Below, in pieces: positions 1-11,229 of a stretch of 64,000 nucleotides of DNA. The position numbers were made by a program, and so were the translations under genes. Within the stretch, counting starts at the first letter, position 1; every line of letters begins with the position of its first letter. Source of the stretch: Cryptomeria japonica (taxonomy: Eukaryota; Streptophyta; Pinopsida; Cupressales; Cupressaceae); the NCBI RefSeq assembly GCF_030272615.1, contig NC_081410.1, forward strand, positions 223,255,415 through 223,319,414. The letters run 5' to 3'. The notes under the pieces were generated by a model. It had not been told where the DNA came from, made no database searches, and saw only the letters and a program-made list of their open reading frames with translations.

Positions 1-111
1 TTGTAATGGTTTATTATTTATTGATTATTAATTTACTAACCATGCATCTAATGACTTAATGGAAGTGTTGTGTATTCCAGCTTGCAGATACCGATTCACT
101 TTTCACACACA
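1..111 (+). repeat. Right end of a Gypsy-type LTR (copy a)
   Basis: This stretch matches the last part of the LTRs ending at 11938 and 20865, including the terminal CACTTTTCACACACA. The LTR is cut by the window edge. It is followed by the unassigned block (112-2793), exactly as the LTR ending at 20865 is followed by the second copy of that block. I infer it is the 3' LTR of a first copy of the non-autonomous Gypsy element lying mostly outside the window. Confidence 0.75.
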
Positions 112-2793
112 CAATGCTAAATTACCTTCAAGCTTGTCATCATTCTCAAACTTCTTATTGGGTGAGATTTTTTCTTAGGATCCTCTACAAGCCAGTGGTA
201 AACTGATAAAAAGTTGTGGGACCCATACTTTATGGATGAATAAGATGCAATGGTCTATAGGAGACCTTATCTTACATCTTGATTTTCCTTGATGACAATT
301 AGTAGGATAACGAAAAAAGAAATAAAAGAGTCGATTAAAGAATTGAGATCAATTTTTGCAAGCAAAGAATGGAAAGTCTTGACAACAATAATCTAGGGGA
401 AGAGAGATAGATGGTTAAACTATGATGGTGTTCAAAAATATATGAAAATTACAAATCATGAACTAATACAACTACCTAAGGAGATATTTTTTCTTGTAAG
501 ATTGGATGCAACATAAATCCCTATGGGTAAGGAAGACCTCTACAATAAGGAAGAGCAAAAGAATTACCAAAATTAATGCCATTGAGAAATTAGAAAGTTG
601 TGAAAGGGGAAATCAAATAATTTATTCCCTACTACACTTCAGATCAAGGGTATAAGGCTTGTTTTGAGCTAGTGGAAAATATACTTGAAGAGAATGTGAT
701 TGTGAAATAAAGACTTTGTATTGATGTAGAGATTTCCATGAAAGGACAAAAAAATACTTTTAAGGAAAAAAATCAGGACCTTGAATATCATGAAATGGGT
801 TAACACTATCTATTTTATAGCTCATCTTTCTCTGTGACTGTTTCCATCTAACTCTGTGGTTGTAGTTATCCAAGTCATGCACATTCTAGTCAGACAATTA
901 CTAGGTTGATTGTGATGAAGATGACATACACTAGTGGGGCATAGGCATTGTTCAATTTCTGCAATACTTTGACCATACATACTGACCAAGCTATCGCAAC
1001 AGAAGTAGATTAAAGGTGGTATCATCATGTAGTTGGATAGTCTGAAAGCTGATGGAAGGGACATACACAACACACAATAGCCATGGGTAGTAAAATTAAT
1101 GACGTCTCTATGAAAGCTGATTTGGGCCTGTAGGTAGAACATCGAGAAGCTAATCCAACTGAGATTTTTTTTAAGAATTTGCAGCTAGAAAGAATTGCTA
1201 GTACTAGGGGAAACTAAACCAACATCTATGTAGGTTGATAGTGCTTTAGAGGAACAAGGAGAGAAGCAACAACAATAGGACCCCTTTGTATTTTTTTATA
1301 GCAAACTTATTATGCAGACCTCCATGTTAATTGATGAAAAATATTTCAACCCAATTTTGTTTATGTGGATTGAAAGGCTTTGATACATTATATTGCTTCA
1401 AAGATGTTGAACTAAATTTTCCACTTGACTTAGTTGTTATGCCTGACTGCAGTTCATTTTGTAATTAGGAAATTAAACCATTTTTATATAGCATATGTGG
1501 AACATTCATGGATTACAGTAAATGGCAGAGTTTAGAATAGTGTATCTATGGACAAAAACCCAAAATATAAACAAGAGTTTCTTTACACAAAAGACTAGTT
1601 TTAGAGAAAAGGAGGGATAGAGATAAAATATCAAAACCAAAGTCCAAGATCATGTAGACAGATATGTATAAAGAGATTTTTCTAAAACACTAACAATATG
1701 CATGCATGAAGGCAAGTCTTTCTTTTCAAATAATCTTGATATCAGATCAAAGGATATAGACATGTAAAAGGGAAAGTATTCAAGCACATATCGTGATCAA
1801 AATCATAGCAAAAGTTAGAGATTGATGCCAAACCTTAGCTCAGTTCGAGCTCAACAAAAAAGAAGATGCATGGCGACCAAAGTGATAGATCTCCTCCAAA
1901 AAAAGTAGAAAGAATGATCTATTTTTAGGGTTTGAACTTCATCATGCCCTATAAGTTAGGGATATCATTTTTATTTTTTTTGAAGAAACAAATTCTGCAT
2001 GTGATATGATAGTCGTGGGGAGGCTCTAAAAACTCCATGTCTTGTAAAAGACTTTGTTAAAATCAAAGGTATGTATTATTTCAAATAGTATTATTATTAA
2101 TTAATATGTTAATAATGGTTTTTTTTATATGATAAAAAACACATACCATTATAAGTATATTGATTAATGATAATTATTATTGTTTAAGTACTTTTCTATG
2201 TATATATAGGGATATTTACAAAAGAAAAACAATATATGGATTTAATCCTTATTATACCCCTATATATATAATTAATAATGACATCATAATGGGCATCTTT
2301 GAGTTCCGGTTTTAGCATGTAGACACAATAGAAAAAAATTGTAAAATGTATACTTAAGTTGGATTAAATTATGAATCCTCTTAGTATTTATTACTTAGGT
2401 GCATGAAGAGAGGGGAATGCCTTAGATATGTATTTTAGAAACTCTCTCTACTATGCATACATGCTAAATAATAGAACTCATGGGAAGAGTTATATAGCAG
2501 CTTTAGAGGGCGGATTTGAGTTTGAGGTGGAGTTTGCATGGATTTTTCTCATGATTTTGGGGATTTGGTACTTTAGTTTGAGTGCCACATGGGTCAACTA
2601 TGATTTGATCAAGAGATTGAGGTGTAATTCACCCTTGTTTGCATGATTTAGAGCCTCTTTTTGTGGCTTTTTATTCCTACTCTTGGATCAGACTTTGGTG
2701 GACATATTTTTAGTTGGAGTTCACTTTAATTCACTTGGAGTTTAAATTATTTGCCTCTTGAGATGTTTTTTTGTATAAATGCTTCACTAGTAG
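112..2793 (+). repeat. Unassigned duplicated block, copy A
   Basis: This 2.7-kb block recurs at 20866-30368, where a Copia element interrupts it. By eye the two copies differ by a few percent. It holds no recognisable protein. One frame (294-572) corresponds to a 95-codon ORF in the other copy (21043-21330) but carries a TGG-to-TAG change and a further stop. A second short frame (2428-2646) is open in both copies, but its differences argue against coding. Near 2261 there is a short TA run that is greatly expanded in copy B. The block may be flanking sequence of the Gypsy element or an old unrecognised repeat. Confidence 0.7.
294..572 (+). pseudogene. Decayed hypothetical ORF, copy A
   Basis: This frame is the counterpart of the 95-aa ORF at 21043-21330. 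It starts with the same MTISRITKKE-like residues. It is interrupted by a TAG where the other copy has TGG (the W in TIIWGKRD) and by a TAA where the other copy has AAA. I do not recognise the protein family. The product would be Lys/Glu-rich and probably soluble. It may be noncoding. Confidence 0.3.
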
Positions 2794-2989
2794 TTCACCT
2801 AGATTGTGCTTCCTCTTGGAAAATCTTGACCGCTCATCATCATTTGATCTTAGCCGTTGGTTTCTTTCTGAATTTTCTATAAATTCAAACTCTCATCTCT
2901 CATTCAAAAATCCTAGAGAATATATTGTTATTATGATGTTTTTGCTCTAGGTTCATTGAAAATTTGCATTGAGATATTGCATATTAGTT
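2794..2989 (+). repeat. Gypsy-type LTR copy b, left part
   Basis: This matches 20341-20536 inside the complete LTR at 19718-20865, including the TATA-like TTCTATAAATTCAA. It lacks the first 620 or so bases of that LTR and starts abruptly next to the unassigned block, which suggests a duplication or recombination breakpoint at 2793/2794. The LTR resumes at 11600, so the LINE is inserted between the two parts. Confidence 0.8.
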
Positions 2990-3180
2990 TTTGATTATGG
3001 GAAAAGAAGGTTTTGAAGGTATCCCGAAACCCTTTACAAAATTTCCTTAAAAGATAATAACATTAAGCAACAAGAAAAGACAAACTACCAAAAAACTAGC
3101 ACAGTAATGGGCAAAAATCAGCAAAAAAGCCCAACAAAACCAACCACAACCAACCATAATAGAAAAGAGACAGAAAAAAA
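2990..3180 (-). other. LINE 3' UTR and short A tail
   Basis: On the minus strand this T-rich stretch follows the ORF3 stop and contains TTTCGGGATACC-like sequence ending in CATAATCAAAAA beside the target duplication. A tail of about five A residues is short for an L1, suggesting erosion or a small founding tail. No coding potential was seen. Confidence 0.65.
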
Positions 3181-4897
3181 TTACTTAATGTTTTTTAGGG
3201 CATTAGCCAAATTTTTGCTAATCCCTTGCAAATCTTTAATATTATCCCTAAGCTTAGGGATATCCTTGGAAGAGGCCACAACAACTTTTTTCATGCTTTC
3301 CCTTGTTCTTTTCGCTGCACCACCAGGAGCACTTTCCACTGTTCCTGCTTCGATAGCATCCTCATCAATATCTAGATCCACGATAGGTTTGGGGGTGCTA
3401 GAACCATCAAGGAACTTGGTAATTTCCTCTAAATTCTTATTCATAGAGGAAAGAATATCCAGAATCATTAGCAGAAAGTTTTTCATAGATATTTTTCCTT
3501 CGTCTAGATTACCAATCTAAGCTTCCAACTTCTCCACTTTTTCCTCCATTCCTTTATTCCACTGTTCCTGGTTTATTTCATCTTTATTCCTTCATAAACC
3601 CACTTGTCAAAACCCATACTAGCCTCAGACTGGTTTTTGAGTTTATCCAGAATTATCCCCTCTCCAGCTTTATCCTGATCCCTGCTTGAATTCTCCTGCT
3701 TAGTTTTCTTGTCCTTCTCCTGCTCAATTTCCATTTCCCTTTCCTCATTAATCTTGTCCTGCTCCTCCATAGGCTAGCTGGTAACAATTCCTATGCTCAC
3801 ACTGTGGGTCAGACTATTTTGATCAGAGACTTCTTCAGTTCCTTCCTTTTCCCCCACTTCCTCTTCCTTCCAGCTCTCCTCTCCTTCAAACTCGTCAGTC
3901 TCCATCTCACTTCCATCTTTTCCAATTTCCTTTGAACCCTTTTCCTATGGACTTTTCTCCATAGTAGGTTTTTTACCTTTTTTGCTTTGTGTCCCCTCAT
4001 CCTTGCTAGGCCCGCCTTCCTCCATCTTCCTCTTTCCCTTCCCTAGTGACACCGATAATCTCTTGTTTTCCTGGATAGCTAGAATCTTGCAATACTCATA
4101 AATGAGCAGAGTAAGGCCACAATGAAGCACAGGAGAAGAAGTGTTCCTATTGTGCTTATTCAAAAACTGCGACAGAGACCTAAAGAGGTGATAGGGTAGA
4201 GAAATCCTCTTCTCATGTCAAAAATGATTTAAAAGCACAAAATGGTATGTGTGGACCCTAGTAAAACAACCCTCCACAGTAATATATTCCATAATTGCAT
4301 TAAGCACACATCCCCAAATTCTCTTAATATTGGAAGCATCATAATACCCCCCCGTAGCTTTTCCTATTTTTGCTCTCTCCTTCTCTTTAGGTGAAAAAAG
4401 CTTAACTGCATTATTAGACACTTTTAGGTCCCTAAAGAAGTTAAGACTAGAGTGGGGCATACCTGTAACCATCGCAATGAGATCCACATCCAACTTAAAC
4501 CTAACAACATGAATTTTGAAGGAGCCATTTATCTGATTTTCAGTGACTTTGGTTACTGCTAGGTTAACTCTGCCTTTATCATAGTCGGCCAACTTTTCCA
4601 TAAAATTTGTCATGAATCCTTTCTCTAGCTTTGCCCAAACCTTAGGCATCTCCTTCCATGTAGAAATATTATCAAGTTCCTCTCTTCTTAGATCCCCCCC
4701 CCCCCCATTTTAGATTTAGATTTACAATTTCTCTTCTTCTGCAACTTTAGAGCTTTCTTCCCAATGACACTTGAATTTTTGAAAATGCATACCCACAAAG
4801 TGTGCAGAGAATTAATATTCTTGATTAGGACTCTACCCTTCTGACGTTTCATCATTACCTTTCTAATTTTTTGAATATTACTCATTACAACATTCAT
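3181..4897 (-). pseudogene. LINE ORF3, mobile-domain-like protein
   Basis: The decayed ORF has about 570 codons and starts at ATG 4897, 2 nt after the ORF2 stop TAA (4900-4902). Residues 1-70 are basic. From about residue 83 to 300 there is a globular region (VWAKLEKGFMTNF, LIAMVTGMP, IWGCVLNAIMEYI, YHFVLLNHF) reminiscent of plant mobile-domain or putative plant transposon proteins. Lys/Glu-rich nuclear-signal-like tracts follow, and then coiled-coil-like helices at the C-terminus. Breaks are a 13-G run (4694-4706) that changes frame, in-frame stops near 4218, 3945 and 3771, and a frameshift near 3590. Family assignment is by eye and tentative. It could be a captured host-like gene or a 3'-transduced sequence. 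Confidence 0.55.
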
Positions 4898-4899
4898 GA

Positions 4900-5624
4900 T
4901 TAATCGTGCAATCCCTCTTTCCCCATGAATCTATCCTTTATGATAAGTTCTTTAATATTAAGATCCATATTAACTTCCCCATTCCATATACTTTGAGCTT
5001 TGGAATTTATGCCAAGGACCCATCCACAACCCCATTTGTTTCTCTAAAGGCATGTTCTATAATAATAGATTTAAAGCTAGCAATTATTTCTCTTGCTTTA
5101 AAAATAATATTTTCTATAGTCCATGAAGGCTCAATTTCTCGCTTGAGGCATTTAATTAAGTTTAGTGAGTCTCCTTCCAACCATAGATTATCATGATTAA
5201 GATCTTTTGCAATAATCAAAGTGTTCAAAGCTGCTGATGCTTCAACATAATGACTTGTTTGATTACCCAAGGGGCCAGCAACTGCCACAAGGCAACTTCC
5301 AACAAAATTCCTGACAATGCCCCCATAACCAGCTTTCCTTGGGTTCCTCTTAGATGCCCCATCAAAATTGGCTTTAATCCATCCCTGAGAAGGAAAGCAC
5401 CATACAAGATCATCCCTACCCTTATCCACATTGATTCTGTTAATGGATAAATTCCATCTTTCATTAAAATCTTCTTTAGCAACTAAACCATTATCAGTTC
5501 CATTTAGACATTCAAAAATCCCTCTATAGATGTTCCATATTACATTAGGGAGAGTAAGTTTCCAAAGCTCAACATTCTTATAATTAGAAGAACGACAATA
5601 CCATTTCTGCCAGAACTCTTCCAA
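4900..5624 (-). pseudogene. LINE ORF2 C-terminal RNase H domain
   Basis: This is the RVT_3-type RNase H found at the C-terminus of many plant L1 elements, which removes RNA from the RNA-DNA hybrid. Visible motifs are GWIKANFDGASKRNPRKAGYGG with the first Asp, then HYVEASAALNTL with the Glu, LWLEGDSLNLIKC with an Asp, and HAFRETNGVVDG near the last Asp. A small frameshift near 5010 ends one frame early; the other frame continues to TAA at 4900-4902, which I take as the original ORF2 stop because the sequence reads as a plausible tail (ELIIKDRFMGKEG). Confidence 0.82.
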
Positions 5625-5680
5625 AGAATTTGGGAAAACTCAGCTCAACTTCCACCTACTAAAAATAATATTCTAATTTC

Positions 5681-6028
5681 CTAACTGAAAATACACTGGT
5701 AAAGGATATGACAAGTTGACTCCTCCTCCCTGCAACAAAGAGAACACCTATTAGGAAAATCAAATCCATTCTTATGGATATTATCAAGAGTTAACACCTT
5801 ATTTTGGATAAAAATCCAAAAGAAGATATTAATTTTGGGCATCAACTTCTTTATCCACACTTTAGCCCACAAAGGGATCTCGTCTGGAACTTTGTTGTGG
5901 ATAGACACTATTGAAGACACAGAATATTTCCCATCCAAAGTTTCCCTCCAAATTAGACAATCCTCAATGTTGTCCATAAAATTTTTAGAAGAAAGGAGAA
6001 TCTCTAGAAATTTTAATCCCGGACAAAG
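5681..6028 (-). pseudogene. LINE ORF2 zf-RVT region
   Basis: This segment of ORF2 resembles the zf-RVT domain between RT and RNase H in plant L1 elements. Motifs seen are DCLIWRETLDGKYSV, WAKVWIKKLMPKINIFFW and a Cys/His cluster RCSLCCREEESTCHILYQC. It joins the RT part upstream and the RNase H downstream across frame changes near 6029 and 5650. It would act within the LINE reverse transcriptase protein. Broken, non-functional copy. Confidence 0.8.
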
Positions 6029-7016
6029 CTAGCTGAAGTCAATCCACTTCCCATTTCTCCAGTAGTCTCTAACAAAGACTCCATACATACTTTTGAACCA
6101 ATCTTTCCATTCCTTAAGGATAGGAATTTCCTCCAGCAGTTTATCCATAAGCCATCTATCCTCCCAAAATCTAATAATTCTCCCATTCCCCAATTTCCAC
6201 ATTCTTCCAGCTGTTGCCCAATCTTTAGTCATTTGAACTACATCCCAAATTGCAGATCCTTCAACAAAAAAAGCATTTTCCATAAATTCTTCCTGAAAAG
6301 GTTGCATGTAAAGGTATTTCTTTTTCCAAATTAAATTCCATTCTCTTTCTTCCCCTTTCATTCTCCAAATTTGTCTGACACCCCCATACACATTAGGAGT
6401 ACAAATATTATTCCAAGCAATAAGGGGGATTCTATTTTTATCTTCCACTCCCGACCATAATTTTTTTTTTTGAATTCTTTCAATTGCCTCCACAAACTTT
6501 TTGGGGATTTTAAATAGACTGAGGGCATAGATAGGAAAATTTTGAAGGGTAGCTTTAAGCAACGTCACCTTTCCTGATTGGCTAAGGAGGGATCCTTTCC
6601 ACCTTGCCAACTTGGTATTGAATCTATCAACCAACTTCATCCATAAATTCTCTAAAGACTTCAAGCATAGAGGGAGACCCAAATAGGTTGAAGGAAACTC
6701 AACAATTTTGCATCCAAGGATTCTTTCTATTCTTCTTTGTCTATCCTCAGGGGTATTGATAAAGAACAAAGAACTCTTATCCCAATTTATTTTTTGACTA
6801 GAAGCAGTTTCATAGGAATCCATAAGACTCTTCATATTTCTTGCTTCCCTAATGATAGCTTATCCCATTGTGATCCAATCATCAACAAACTATTCATGAG
6901 TACAGGTTATATTGGAAGATGAAGGTTTAAGGCACTTAAGTTTAACTTCTTCCACATTTCTCATAATAAATCTACCCAAACTTTCAGCCAAGATAGTAAA
7001 CAAGATTGGAGAGATG
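6029..7016 (-). pseudogene. LINE ORF2 reverse transcriptase, C-terminal part
   Basis: This is the continuation of the RT after the nested solo LTR. Just after the insertion it reads PISPILF, then ESLGRFIMRNVEE, then a catalytic box FVDDW near 6885 where plant L1 elements usually have FADD. It continues into the conserved KINWDKSS, STYLGLPL and LARWKGSLLSQSGKVTLLKATLQNFPIYALS. These are hallmark plant L1 RT thumb motifs. A stop precedes FVDD (CTHE-stop), and other frame breaks occur near 6835. Confidence 0.88.
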
Positions 7017-7021
7017 GGATC

Positions 7022-7826
7022 TGTTAGGATTCCCATAGATACTGAGAGGAGGGGGTGAATTAGTATCTAACCAGTTTGTAGATTTTCTAGACTTAAAACA
7101 TGTAAAGCATATTAATACTGTATACTGGTGAACAAGAAATAATGTAATGAACAAAGATAACAACAACCACATGAAAAACACACCATAAAATAGTAGTTTA
7201 ATGAGGAAACCCGGTGTGGGAAAAACCTCGGTGGGATTTGTGACCCACAATATTCACTTACTGGCCAATAAGAGAATACTACTACTATAAGAGGGGCCTA
7301 CACATGCAGGAAGGCCAAGTGCCTAGAGCTCACTGCTCAATTACAAAATGGGAAGTCTCACTGACTTACAAAATGGATTATATAAATCCAATGTCTTGTG
7401 CTACTTCAAAATAGCATCTAGTATGGTAGATCCAATATCGGTTTATAGCTCTGCTTCTTACATAAACCCTTAACCTATAATTCACATAATAGGTCTATCT
7501 TATTTCGCTTAATTACCTTTCTCTATACTTACTTCTTTGGTCTACAATGATCTCTTATATATATGAGTCATTTTACAATTTGCCAAGTCGGCTTACAATG
7601 ATTTTTCAATAATAAACAAAATAAATTACAACCAAAATTCTTGTCGGCTTCTGTGCTAGTATGCTTCCTTTCACTATCGGTGTCGGTGGTCTGTGTGCTA
7701 GTGTAGAATCTGATTTTTCTAGTGCCGGTGGATTGCCTTGCCGGTGACATAGGATTGTAAGGTTGCCATCAATGACAAAACCTTCAATCACCTACAATGT
7801 CTCATTGGAGTGTGCATTTGCCAACA
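7022..7826 (-). mobile_element. Solo Copia-type LTR inside LINE RT
   Basis: An 805-bp sequence reading TGTTGGCAAATG at its minus-strand 5' end and CCTAACA at its 3' end is flanked by a perfect 5-bp target duplication GGATC (7017-7021 and 7827-7831). It splits the LINE RT motif GLRQGDPISPIL between GDP codons. It has the same modules as the other Copia LTRs here: the internal GTCATTGATGGCAAC, the GGTTTTTCCC box and a C-tract near the 3' end. No internal domain is present, so it arose by LTR-LTR recombination after insertion. Confidence 0.93.
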
Positions 7827-7831
7827 GGATC

Positions 7832-9123
7832 CCCCTGTCTTAGGCCTCTAGTACTTTTGAAGAAACTAGAAGGGGATCCATTAATAATAACTACAAAGGT
7901 AGAGGTTCCAATCAACTAAGAACAAAGTTGAATCACCTTTTCCCCAAACCCAAAAGCTTTCATAATTCTGAAAAGGAAATGCCAATTCACTCTATCATAT
8001 GCCTTAAACATATCCAGCTTAAGAAAAAAGCCTTGTTTTTTAGCAGTAGATAAAGAATGAATGTTCTCACGAACATAATAATAGAATCCAGAATCTGTCT
8101 ACCAGGGACAAAACCATTCTACGGAGCTGAAATAATGCAAGGAAGAATATCCAGCATTCTAGAGGTAATAACCTTAGATATAATCTTGTAAACAGAATTA
8201 CAAAGGCTGATAGGTCTAAACTTATTAAGTGAATCATCTCTAGAGATCTTAGGAATAAGAACGATAAAGGTAGCATTGAGTTCTTTTAGAAGCCTCCTTG
8301 AACCAAAGAATTCTTTAACTCCATTACAAATATCATTCTCCACAATATGCCAAAAGTTCTGGAAGAAGAACATAGGGAATCCATTTGGACCAGGAGATTT
8401 ATCTCCATGAAAAGAAAACAGTACCTTTTGATTTCCTAATTCAAAGGGATCCGAGATAGAATTTTTGTTGTCATCCTCATTTAAAATAGGAGGGATAGCT
8501 TGAGCAAGAAGGTCTTGATTTCTGCTATCTAGTACATCCACCCCTCCCAACAGATTGCTAAAACAATTCATAGCTTCCTTTCTTATTTCTTTATCATCTG
8601 ATAAAATCCCCCTATTGCAGGATAATCTGGAAATCTTGTTGACTGCCCTGTGCTTAAGAGCAGTCAAGTGAAAAAATTGGGTGTTTTTGTCACCTTCCTT
8701 CATATACAATGCTCTTGATCTTTGTCTCCAAAAGGTTTCTTCATTAGAGATAATTTCATGGTATTTAGACATCAACCCATTTTCAACATTTCTCAAATCC
8801 TCAGAAAGCCCTTCCTCTTGGATTTTCTCTTGAACAACTTTTATATCAGTCTTAATTTGAGCTTTACTTTTAAAGATGTCTCCAAAAGTCTCTTTGTTAT
8901 AGATCTTGAATTTAGCTTTTATAATGTTAAGCTTTTTGGAAACTCTGAATAAGATCGTTCCCTCAATTTTTGAACTCCACCATTCAACAACATAGACTTC
9001 CAATGACAGGTGAGATAACCATGCTTTTTCAAATCTAAAAGGAAAATTATGCTTAGCAAAAATTGAGCTGGCAGTGAAAGAAATAGGATAATGATTAGAA
9101 CCAATCTTAATGATTGATGCCAA
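7832..9123 (-). pseudogene. LINE ORF2 reverse transcriptase, N-terminal part
   Basis: This is the RT fingers and early palm of a plant L1. Motifs seen include GDKNTQFFHLTALKHR, DKSPGPNGFPMFFFQ (usual Asp after GP replaced by Asn), LNATFIVLIPK, FRPISLCNSVYKIISKVI and FVPGRQILDSI. Stops and frameshifts follow after about 8119 up to the solo LTR. The domain primes cDNA synthesis at nicked target DNA in active elements. This copy cannot encode a working enzyme. Confidence 0.9.
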
Positions 9124-9765
9124 AGAACAATTATACTTAGAAAGTCAATCAAGAGAAATAAGGGATCTATCCAACCTTACTTGAATAAGATCAGAACTAG
9201 TTCTTTGATTGGTTGAAGTGTAATTTATCCCTTGGAGATCCACATCCATCAAAGCTTGATCATTAATAAAATCCATAAGATCTTGTCTACCCTCTAGTTG
9301 CAAAGGGAGGCCTCCCATCTTTTCATCCTCTTTTAAAGGAGTATTGAAATCTTCGATGATCATCCAAATTTTTTTAGAAAAAAATTATATGTCTTCAGCC
9401 AGGCTCCTCCAGAATTTAGTTCTTCCAGCTTTAGAATTAGGCACATAGACATTAGTGATAACCCATTCAAAGTTATCCTTAATATGCTCAAGCAAGACTG
9501 AGGTCCTATTGACCCCTGAAGAAATTTCCTTACCTATAATAGTATTATGATTCCAAAAGATAGTTGTACCTCCAGAAGCACCGTCCGAAGTGGTTCCTAT
9601 TACCCCATTACTTTTGAATATTCTAATCCTTTCCACTTTATCCTTACACATCTTAGTTTCCTGAATAAGTACTAAATCTGGTTTATTATCTCTAACAATG
9701 TTACGCAACACATCCTGCTTATGGGGGGCATTCAACCCTCTAATATTCCATGAGATTATCTTCAT
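9124..9765 (-). pseudogene. LINE ORF2 apurinic-like endonuclease
   Basis: The start of ORF2 is ATG 9763-9765, overlapping the ORF1 stop as ATGA. The first residues MKIISWNIRGLNAPHKQ and LVLIQETK carry the catalytic Asn and Glu of the L1 endonuclease. DFNTPL follows after a frame break near 9385. The normally invariant SDHxP box reads SNHYP near 9090, i.e. the catalytic Asp is replaced by Asn. In active L1 elements the domain nicks target DNA to start target-primed reverse transcription. Confidence 0.88.
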
Positions 9766-11229
9766 ACTTTAACCGGGGATAAGGCTGACACAATGGAGCT
9801 CTGTGTTCCATTAGCACGGTTCTTCCAACTTTCCTGTTCCCTCTGATTCTTTAAGGAAGGTCTCCCCTGCTTTTTGATCTGACTTCCAACATCTTCCCCT
9901 TTCTTATTCTTTCTTCTAGTTGAGATACCTATATTGGGTCCTCCATTATTTGACTTGCCTTCTTTGGTACTGAAAATCCTAAGATTTCCCTCAAGAACCA
10001 CCATTTCCAAACTTTTAGGAGGAGTTTTACATTGGGAATTCAGGATCATATTGCTTCGGACTTCCATTGGTTAATAACAACAAAGGCTTAGTATCCAAGA
10101 TATTACAGTCCTTTGCTTCATTAAAATCTTCCTCATTTTCTTTATTACTAGATGAAGCCAAAGCATCATCATAGGAACTCTCATCAAATTTACCCTGGGT
10201 GATAGGACCAACATTCTGATCCTCTAATTCAGATTTTTGAATCTTTTTTTCTTTCCCATGCTCTTCGTCCTTTTTGCTTTCTTTATAATTGTTATAGCAT
10301 TCACAAACAAATTTTTCAATGTTACTATCTAGACCCTTCTTTTCCTCATTTTCCATCTCGGCCACTTCCTTCTCAGGGACAACCTCTAAAGGTAGTTCAT
10401 CATTCTTCCCTTTTGTTTGCCATTTTGCCTTCAAGTTGTTATCATTTTTACTAATCTTACTCTTCTTAAGCGGGCAAGATTTTGCCCAATGACTCGACAA
10501 TTTATAATGAAAACAAACAAATCAGAGAGATTCATATTCAATCACTTGGGTCCATTTCCCCAATTTAGATAGGATCTTAATAGATTGATGCATATCCATC
10601 ATTTGATTAACATTCACACAAATACAAGAAAAAACCAACCTTGATTTACCTATTGTCATCAGCTCGATTGAAAGAAGTTCACCAAATGATCCCACGATCC
10701 CTTCCAAGACTTCCTCATTCCAAAATTCCAGTGGAAGGCTAGGGAGGCGCGCCCACATAGGCTCCAATATAAAAAAAGACTCATGTAGTGGGAGGTTAGG
10801 AGCCCATTTTTGTAAAGCCAAGGTTGACTTGCCGAACATTCATGGCTCTTCACAGAGCACTTTATTCATATCTTCTTCATTATTAAAGGCAAAGGATAAA
10901 AAACCCCTAGGCAAAGCCACCACATCTACTTGACCTTTAAGAATCCATTTCCTCCTTATGAAATTCCTTGCAACATCAATGTTAGGTCTTAAACCAACAA
11001 ACCTTCCCACTAAGGTCATAGCTAAGCCAGACATAGTGAAATCAACCAGCTTATCCGGAAAAGAAATAGCAAAAACCCCTATTGTCGGCTCAGAGATATT
11101 TTTAACTTCTGGAAGACCATATTTCACCAGAGGCTTGACTCCAAAAGGAGAAGACCATTTCTTTTCTTTACCTCTATCATGTGGGTCCCCAGTTTTAGAA
11201 TCTTTATCTTTCATTGATTTGACTGTCAT
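9762..11229 (-). pseudogene. LINE ORF1, DUF4283 and zinc-knuckle protein
   Basis: ORF1 of plant L1 elements is an RNA-binding protein that packages the LINE RNA. Here it begins at or upstream of the ATG at 11229. Residues FTMSGLAMTLVGRFVGLRP to WARLPSLPLEFWNEEVLEGI fit the DUF4283-type N-terminus. A CCHC knuckle follows near 10490 but its second Cys is Tyr (CFHYKLSSHWAKSC), and a stop lies just before it. A long acidic/Lys-rich linker leads to a basic C-terminus. Frame changes occur near 10839 and 10040. The stop TGA (9762-9764) overlaps the ORF2 start. Confidence 0.8.

Noticed and set aside
2428-2646. 72-codon ORF with the same length in both duplicated blocks (also 30010-30228)
   Set aside because: The two copies differ at eight positions and all eight change the amino acid, including G/R, L/P and I/S. 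No silent differences are seen, so there is no sign of protein constraint.
3107-3520. Plus-strand 137-codon ORF
   Set aside because: It is the opposite-strand shadow of the C-terminus of LINE ORF3, which has coiled-coil composition and lies in the element's sense strand.
7568-7791. Two overlapping minus-strand ORFs of about 60 codons
   Set aside because: They lie wholly inside the solo LTR, which is noncoding.
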